A DNA stretch of 64,000 bases from Harmothoe impar (Eukaryota; Annelida; Polychaeta; Phyllodocida; Polynoidae). The notes under the pieces are model-generated. The model was not told where the DNA came from. It saw only the letters and a list, made by a program, of their open reading frames with translations, and made no database searches. This document shows positions 32,997-64,000 of the stretch, piece by piece (the stretch's first letter is position 1; each line of letters starts with the position of its first letter). The stretch spans positions 33,751,570 to 33,815,569 of the forward strand of contig OX381705.1 in the NCBI GenBank assembly GCA_947462335.1, written 5' to 3'. A program made the translations under genes and the position numbers.

Positions 32997-34301
32997 ATGT
33001 GTACGGGGGAGAAGTCACTGGCGGCGGAGTACCAGCAGAGGGGGCGGGGCTGCATGGCAGGCCTGCTCCAGATGCCCGCACCCACCTACTCCACTTCCGG
33101 TCCAGCGTCGCCGCACGGCAACTTCCGGGTCGGCTCCAATGAGGGTCTGGAGAACGCGAACCGGAACCGCGGCTCCATGAACCTGCTCATGACGACAGCC
33201 GCTAATAAGAACTACTCGTCGCCGCGCCCTAATCCCAAACTGGGCAGTAATACGGGGCGGGATATAGCGCTACAGAACCGCGGCACTATGAATCTACTGA
33301 TGACGACGGACGCCAACAAGAACTACGCTTCGCCGCGGCCCAACCCCAAGCTGGGCAGCAATTCGGCACGGGAGATTGCCCAGCAGGGCCGCGGCTGCAT
33401 GGATCTGGTCATGTCCGTCGACCTCAGCTACAAGGACGCGCCGCCGGCCTCCCGTCTACGTGGGACGGCGCGGGATGTGGCTCACCGGAACAGCGGCACG
33501 TCGGTACACAAGGTGATGCACCGGCCGGACTACCCGGAGTCGGCACGGCCGGGGTCCAGGCTCACCGGGGAGGGCATCGATAACGGCGAGAAGAACAGAG
33601 GCGTCATGAACAACGTCATGGACAACAACGCCAACCGGAACTACCACAGCGCACGCCGGGAAGCGCGCGTCAAACCGGAAGCCATGGACAACGCGGTGCG
33701 GGGGCGGGGCTTCATGGCCAAAGTACTGGATGTGGATGCCAACCGGGGCTACGCCGCCCCCGTGCCTGAGGCCCGCGTCAAACCGGAAGCTCAGAGTATA
33801 GCGTTCAAGAGCAGCGGTGTCGGCATGGCTAAGATGCTCGACAGCTCGGCCAACATCGGCTACAATTCGCCCAAGGCGGGCCCGCGGGTGTCGATGGAGG
33901 CGAGTGAGGCTGCGCAGAAGGGGCGCGGCACCATGGGCATCGTGCTGGGGTCGCGCTCGGCGCCGCCCTCCCCCGGCCCGGCCGCACCCAGGGTCAAGCC
34001 GGAAGCCGAGGAGGCGGCCACCAAGAACCGCGGCACCTTGACCAACGTGTACGCCAACTACGGCAAGGTAGGCCCCTCAGCGGCCCCCGACCCCAAGGTG
34101 AAGGGGGAGGGGAACGAGAACTACCAGGCTGGTATGGGTCGGGGCATGGAGAGACTCCTCACCAACACTAACCTACCGGGCTCAGGCCGACCCCCTGCAC
34201 GCGTCAAGGGGGAAGGGGGCCGAATCGCTAAGGCTAATAGGGGCACCATGGCCACTATGTTTAATCCATCCAAGCCCTACAAGACAAAACCTGCTTGGTG
34301 A
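32997..34301 (+). CDS. Intronless 434-residue protein of about 12 RG(T/S/C)M repeats, function unknown
   Basis: The ORF runs ATG to TGA with an in-frame TAA at 32925-32927 and no ATG between, so 32997 is the likely start (A at -3). The protein is basic, rich in Gly, Asn, Pro and Arg, and has no signal peptide, membrane segment or cysteine pattern. It is a tandem array of about 12 imperfect units of 34-37 residues. A typical unit reads: (K/Q)NRGTM, a short hydrophobic patch such as NLLM or AKVL, ANxNY, a Ser-Pro/Pro-rich turn, then PRVKPEA and an Ala-containing helix. Units start near residues 15, 57, 94, 131, 165, 200, 236, 272, 309, 344, 379 and 414. Units 2 and 3 are nearly identical (NLLMTTxANKNY, SPRPNPKLGSN), pointing to recent duplication; units 4 and 5 are the most divergent. 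The DNA is markedly more GC- and CpG-rich than its neighbours. I do not recognise the family; a cytosolic scaffold or cytoskeleton-linked protein would be a guess. Confidence 0.85.
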   Translation: MCTGEKSLAAEYQQRGRGCMAGLLQMPAPTYSTSGPASPHGNFRVGSNEGLENANRNRGSMNLLMTTAANKNYSSPRPNPKLGSNTGRDIALQNRGTMNLLMTTDANKNYASPRPNPKLGSNSAREIAQQGRGCMDLVMSVDLSYKDAPPASRLRGTARDVAHRNSGTSVHKVMHRPDYPESARPGSRLTGEGIDNGEKNRGVMNNVMDNNANRNYHSARREARVKPEAMDNAVRGRGFMAKVLDVDANRGYAAPVPEARVKPEAQSIAFKSSGVGMAKMLDSSANIGYNSPKAGPRVSMEASEAAQKGRGTMGIVLGSRSAPPSPGPAAPRVKPEAEEAATKNRGTLTNVYANYGKVGPSAAPDPKVKGEGNENYQAGMGRGMERLLTNTNLPGSGRPPARVKGEGGRIAKANRGTMATMFNPSKPYKTKPAW

Positions 34302-37300
34302 TCTGTTGCTATTTTAGGGTTTCTTGTTTTTATCAATGCCCCCGAAAGGGCGGAGTGTTCCGATATAGAGAGAACCAACTCACGGTAGCTCATCTTGCAG
34401 AAAATGCATATCTTACCAGCTATATATCTTACCAAACCTTCGGGTCCAATACTGTATTTGATTGTCGAATTTTAGAATGTCTGAGGTTATAGTAAATAAT
34501 ATATTTGTTCCCCTTGCTAGAATAAAGTCACATCATATGTATTCATATGACATGTGACAAGATGCATAGAGGTATGTGTTATAGGGTTTACATACAACAG
34601 CTTAGCTTTTTGTTTTGTCGTGTGATAGGCAGGTAGATGCGCGAATGCACACATTAAAGTTTGAGGTATGAGTGCCAGTATAGTCTGTCCATGTTTTATG
34701 TTACAATATATATACTTTGCTCGATAGGCCAACTAATTGCCTTTCTTTTGATATGTGATATGTGCACACGTCTGTTGGACGGGACATCTACCCTTAACTC
34801 CATGCAGCACAGGAAAAACAATCAAACAATAAGAAATAAAGTCCATATATTTAAGCCTCAGTATAAGTTCTGCATACTCTCGGACAGTACATGTAGATGC
34901 ATAGCTTGTTATTTTGCTGTACATGTATTTATTGATACTTAGAAAAGTTATTCATGTTTTACAGCTTTTCAACCAAATTATATGCATTACTCGCTTTTAT
35001 GACGAACTCTACTTTCCCCGGGATCAGTTGCATCTGATGTTATTTACTGTTACATCTATAATGTTTAAATTTGAGGACAGTTGCGTTGATGGTTCACGTA
35101 GGTATTTTGTGCTCTCAAAGACCACACGTAGCATACACAATTTCTACATAAAGTGTGCTTACTTCCACGTGTGAAGAGCTTCCACAAATCTACTCTCCAC
35201 TTTGCATTTGAAGTAGCCCCGTGTATATACTCAGCATTATCTAGTCCTGTATTTCATATTCTCAGTATTCCAAACAGCATTAACAATGCAATGTATCTAG
35301 CCGACACCCGTAGAAACCTCTATTAAAAGATTGTATACTGTTTATCTATGGCTTTCTATAGTTAAGCCAACCGTCTGTGATCTCAACTTTCGCTATGTAT
35401 GTCGTCAATGTGAATATATTTCTAGACACGTTTGAATAAACGATTAGGTACTGAAACTAGCGAAAAGCTTGCTGTTTTTTTTAATCATAAAACGAACAGT
35501 ACCAACACAAGGTTGTGGAAGGAATTTTCTACTTGGTAAGTTATCAGAGTTGCCATGCAGATAATGAAAGCTAATGAAGGTAATTCATCTCACAATTGCG
35601 CAGAATAACTAGGTTACATCATTCATGATTATCCGAAGACGTTTCAATATTCTTAACCAGTCATATCATGCAATTAATGATTGCTTTAAAAAACTCTCCA
35701 AATGTCGATCCCAACCTCACAATAGACTGTGTCATTGTATATGCTTATGCATACGATGCAATGAGGAGACTGACATACCAATTAGGATTATTGATTAACC
35801 CCTCCACCAAACCATGATCTAGGTCACTTCTGAATAATACATCAAAGCATGGGTGTCTTTGAGTTATTTTTGTAAGCAGACTGTCGAGGCTGTCCACGCT
35901 ATTCAACCTCTTGACATTGATAGCAATATTTTTCTACTATTGAACAGTTTATGACAGAAGTTAATGTAATTAACTTTAAATGATTGGGTTCATGTGGGGC
36001 TTACTTTCTTGCTTCAGAATTAAGAAATAGTGCTTGATAATTACGTGCAAATTCAAGGTTATCATTTTGCTAGATAGGGCTAGTTAGGGGGGCCCAGGGG
36101 GGGGGGCACTCCAACCAGCTTTAAGTATCGGTTTTGATGCATGATGCACCATATACAAATGTACACTTATATTAGACTGTATAGAAAAGTAGTATTTGAG
36201 CCCACTTTAGTTCTGATTTGGGAGCCCAGTTTCCTCTGCACCCACTTTTCTCCATGTGGGAGAGGTAAGGATTGAAAATTGTGTGTACATGTATTATATT
36301 AAAGGTCTTGACAAATTTTGGGGGGGGCCCAAACATATTCAGGCCACCCCTCCTCAGTGATTGGGGGGGGGGGGGGGAGGCGGGCGCCCCTGGCCCCCCC
36401 CTTTTCCTACGCCACTGGTAAATATTAAAGGGATAGGGGCATTTTGAGTCTTAAGGGCCTCACACAGTGTGCTCTCCCCTAGGGGGTCAAGTTTGTTTGT
36501 GTGTGCTTTCACAAATCCAGACCTCTACTGTTAAAGATAGTATCTCATCTCAAATCAATCGCATTTCTCTTTTCTTGTTGTGCATATTCCTAAAGTTATT
36601 ACAAAGCTATTTGGAAATTCCTCAAGCCCTTTGATACCTCAAAATGTAATAATTATAGGAATTAACCCTATTCATCCAGAATTCCTGACTTAAATGCCCC
36701 TGACCATATTATACACATTGGGCAGGGGTACCAGCCCCAGTAGCACCGATGTGCCCGTGATTGGGTGGGCAAACGGCCCTTGATAACCTGTTCAATGCAC
36801 CCAATGATGTATTGAAAGGGCCAATTCAAGACCAAATGTGTGTACATTTCAGCCCTAGCGTGATCCAGACTGGGTACCCGGACATGCATGTATAACAACT
36901 GGCAGCTTTGCTCCCCCACTACAGGTGTCTTCTAATCACACCATAATGTGCTATAAACGCAGGATTTTGTCTGCAATCAGCTATGTCAAGTAATATAGAA
37001 ACATATACCTGAGGAATATATGCAAACAACATAGTAATGTTGTCTGGACTGCATGAGGTGCTATAGCATCTTGAAATAAAATGCATAACTACAAAATATG
37101 TGGACCAATGAGAGCAAATGCCATGTGTATTGAAAGAATCACACACACACATAGGTATGTATATCATTATTCATTTGTGACAACTAAGCAACAGAAGTTT
37201 CCATATTCCACAGTGAGGGTGAACTGATACAAGCGCATCCGCCATTCTAAAGTACAATCAATGCATCCTACTATCCCATATGACATGATCTATATGTACC

Positions 37301-38291
37301 TCCTGCACCATACGTGTGTATTTGCAACATAATTGTAGATATCAATTTTTATTATATATGTTATTGACAGGAAATCAAAATGTTGGCGCATCAACTGTTA
37401 CTACAGGTATTATATAGTAAATCAATATGCATTGTTTCCACAGTAATTAACACAGATATAGAAATGAAGTCAGGGATATAAAATGATGCAGAAAATGAAG
37501 TAATGTAATTAGAGCTTAAAAATAGTGTCCCCCTGCCATTGCGAAATGTCTTGCTGGTTGCATGTTAGCAACTGAATATCACAAGAAAAACTGTATCTAA
37601 TCGGTTTAAACATGGTATACTTTTTTTTAAATCGTGATATTGCTCTTACAGCTCTAGCCCACTAGGGAATCTTTCTACCAGTATTTAAAGTATTTCGTGA
37701 ACTGTTCATTATTTGACTTGATTCTGTCAGCCTACAATGATTCTGGGATATGTTAGGTTACTACAAAGAAAGTCACTCGAATACCATTACATTATCACAT
37801 AAATTTGTACTCATCTCGCACCATCTGTTGTTGTTTAGATTTTGCTGAGAATATCACATGGCATGTACATCATTATTATGTATCTATCACCGGTAAACCC
37901 AAAATCGTGAAGATATCACTGTCTACAAACGTATCCGTTCATCTCATGTTACTGAAGAAATATAACATGAAGTGCTTTTTATAGCTTCTTCATAATCACG
38001 ATAAACACATGGACTATAGTGATACATGTAGAAACTAGTTCTAATCGAATTTGGAAGTTTAAGAGGTGTGGTCACCGGGTCGATCTGACTATAATTATGT
38101 CGTCCATGTCCCATGTGCTGACGGAGAAGGCAGTATCTAAAAACAAGGAGATAGGGGAGGGGGTAGATCTTTACATTATTACCCCCACCCACGACCTCAC
38201 TCAGGAGGGGTCGAGCTATTTGTTACCCCTCCCCTTGATATAACTGACCACTCCCTCATAAATATGTGCAAGCTGTGCCGCCACGTGGTGC
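34302..38291. other. Intergenic region between convergent genes
   Basis: It follows the repeat-protein gene and precedes (by coordinate) the 3' end of the EGF gene. Contents: candidate polyadenylation signals, poly-G runs near 36105 and 36366-36379, and a short dispersed repeat at 36318-36420 (shared with 29160-29245, ending TTTTCCTACGCCACTG). I see no exon. Confidence 0.6.
34521..34526 (+). promoter_or_regulatory. Candidate polyadenylation signal for the repeat-protein gene
   Basis: AATAAA lies 220 bases after the stop of the 434-residue ORF. Further AATAAA hexamers occur at 34835-34840 and 35435-35440, so alternative 3' ends are possible. Motif and position only. Confidence 0.45.
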
Positions 38292-63198
<24,907 letters not shown>

Positions 63199-64000
63199 CT
63201 GGCAACAGCAACATGGGTCTCAGACAACAGTAAACAGCTACAATCCAATTTATGACTTATGAGTTAGGATATAGATTTTGTGGGTTTTTATCAAAGGAGA
63301 CCCTGTTCCCTATCAGACTAATGACCATTTCAAGTGTAGAGCTCTACCACTATCAAAGTACAACTCCATGATTTGTACCAACTTTTATTTGCACCCACTC
63401 CCATACTTATAATGATAAGGGTTCAGTGGCTAGAAATAATTAACCTCGTTTTATCCCATGGCATGGTCCGGGTGCATAAATTATATTGTATGAGCTGAAG
63501 TTTCGCCTCCTCCTGATATATCTTAAATACGCAGTATCTCAACAACCATTCGTCCGATTGACTAACTTGGGACTGGTATTTTAAAGGAGAACAGATCTAC
63601 CTTCCTATCAACCCGACTTCTTCTCCTCAGACGGCCTTGTCTTTAATTGTTTAAATATGAGAATTGGGTGAATGTCAGACAAAACATTAACGCTTTTCCC
63701 CTGTGACGTTGAAATCATTTTCTTTTGCTTTAGACACTCACACATAAGTCTGGAAGTCGCAGATTACGTTACATATATATTGCCTTACTTAGTGGGTACA
63801 TACTCCCAAAACATAGAATTTCAATAGTGTTGTCATAAGTAAGTGTAGTTATGACTTTAAAATAATTCCCAAAGAATATATTGTAGCATCATAATGCATA
63901 CACTGTAAAAAATATCCCGTAAAAATTACGGTGAATCACTGGCATCACTGAATGCCGACCGTTTCCCGTTTTTTTTACGGTCACCGTATTTTGCTTTCCC
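63199..64000. other. Right edge: intron of the EGF gene plus start of a CACTGTAAA element
   Basis: No exon seen. From 63900 a CACTGTAAAAAATATCCC terminus with GTAAAAATTAC and ACGGTCACCGTA palindromes starts and runs off the window. Confidence 0.45.

Noticed and set aside
33817..34041. Arg- and Pro-rich ORF inside the repeat-protein gene
   Set aside because: A shadow frame caused by the GC-rich repeats.

Overview
This is intron-rich metazoan nuclear DNA. The base composition is AT-leaning, GT-AG introns are short to medium, and foldback or MITE-like repeats are abundant. Exon structures are animal-like. The mix (an ABCC1-like gene cut much as in vertebrates, EGF-like exons with phase 1 borders, very many small TIR elements) suggests an invertebrate deuterostome such as a lancelet. 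The species cannot be fixed from sequence alone; another invertebrate is possible. Nothing in the window is bacterial or viral.

Layout. (1) 1-6900 is gene-poor and repeat-rich, with a candidate LTR-like promoter block, a tandem duplication of about 304 bp and an inverted pair of a dispersed repeat. (2) 7029-26716, minus strand, is a complete long-MRP ABC transporter gene (ABCC1-like). I read 32 coding exons with GT-AG borders and compatible phases; they join to 4575 nt, or 1524 residues. Its introns hold a solo LTR, a TTAA-flanked MITE, other TIR elements and an odd minisatellite. (3) 26717-32996 is a divergent intergenic region with TIR elements and a GC-rich island. (4) 32997-34301, plus strand, is an intronless 434-residue ORF built of about 12 repeats of 34-37 residues with an RG(T/S/C)M core; I do not recognise it. 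(5) 34302-38291 is intergenic. (6) From 38292 to beyond 63198, minus strand, is the 3' part of a single-pass membrane protein gene: a cysteine-rich ectodomain, three EGF-like domains, one membrane segment and a basic/acidic tail. Eight exons join in frame. One intron is about 19.6 kb and is packed with repeats; it also holds a GC-rich island with a strong Kozak ATG beside a splice donor on the opposite strand.

The three genes share no evident pathway: an efflux pump, a repeat protein of unknown role and a cell-surface EGF protein. The most unusual points are the repeat protein; two minisatellites in the EGF gene (58 and 68 bp), each spanning an exon-intron border so that splice sites are copied a dozen times; and a nested set of foldback elements. 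No CRISPR array, tRNA, rRNA or transposase gene was seen.
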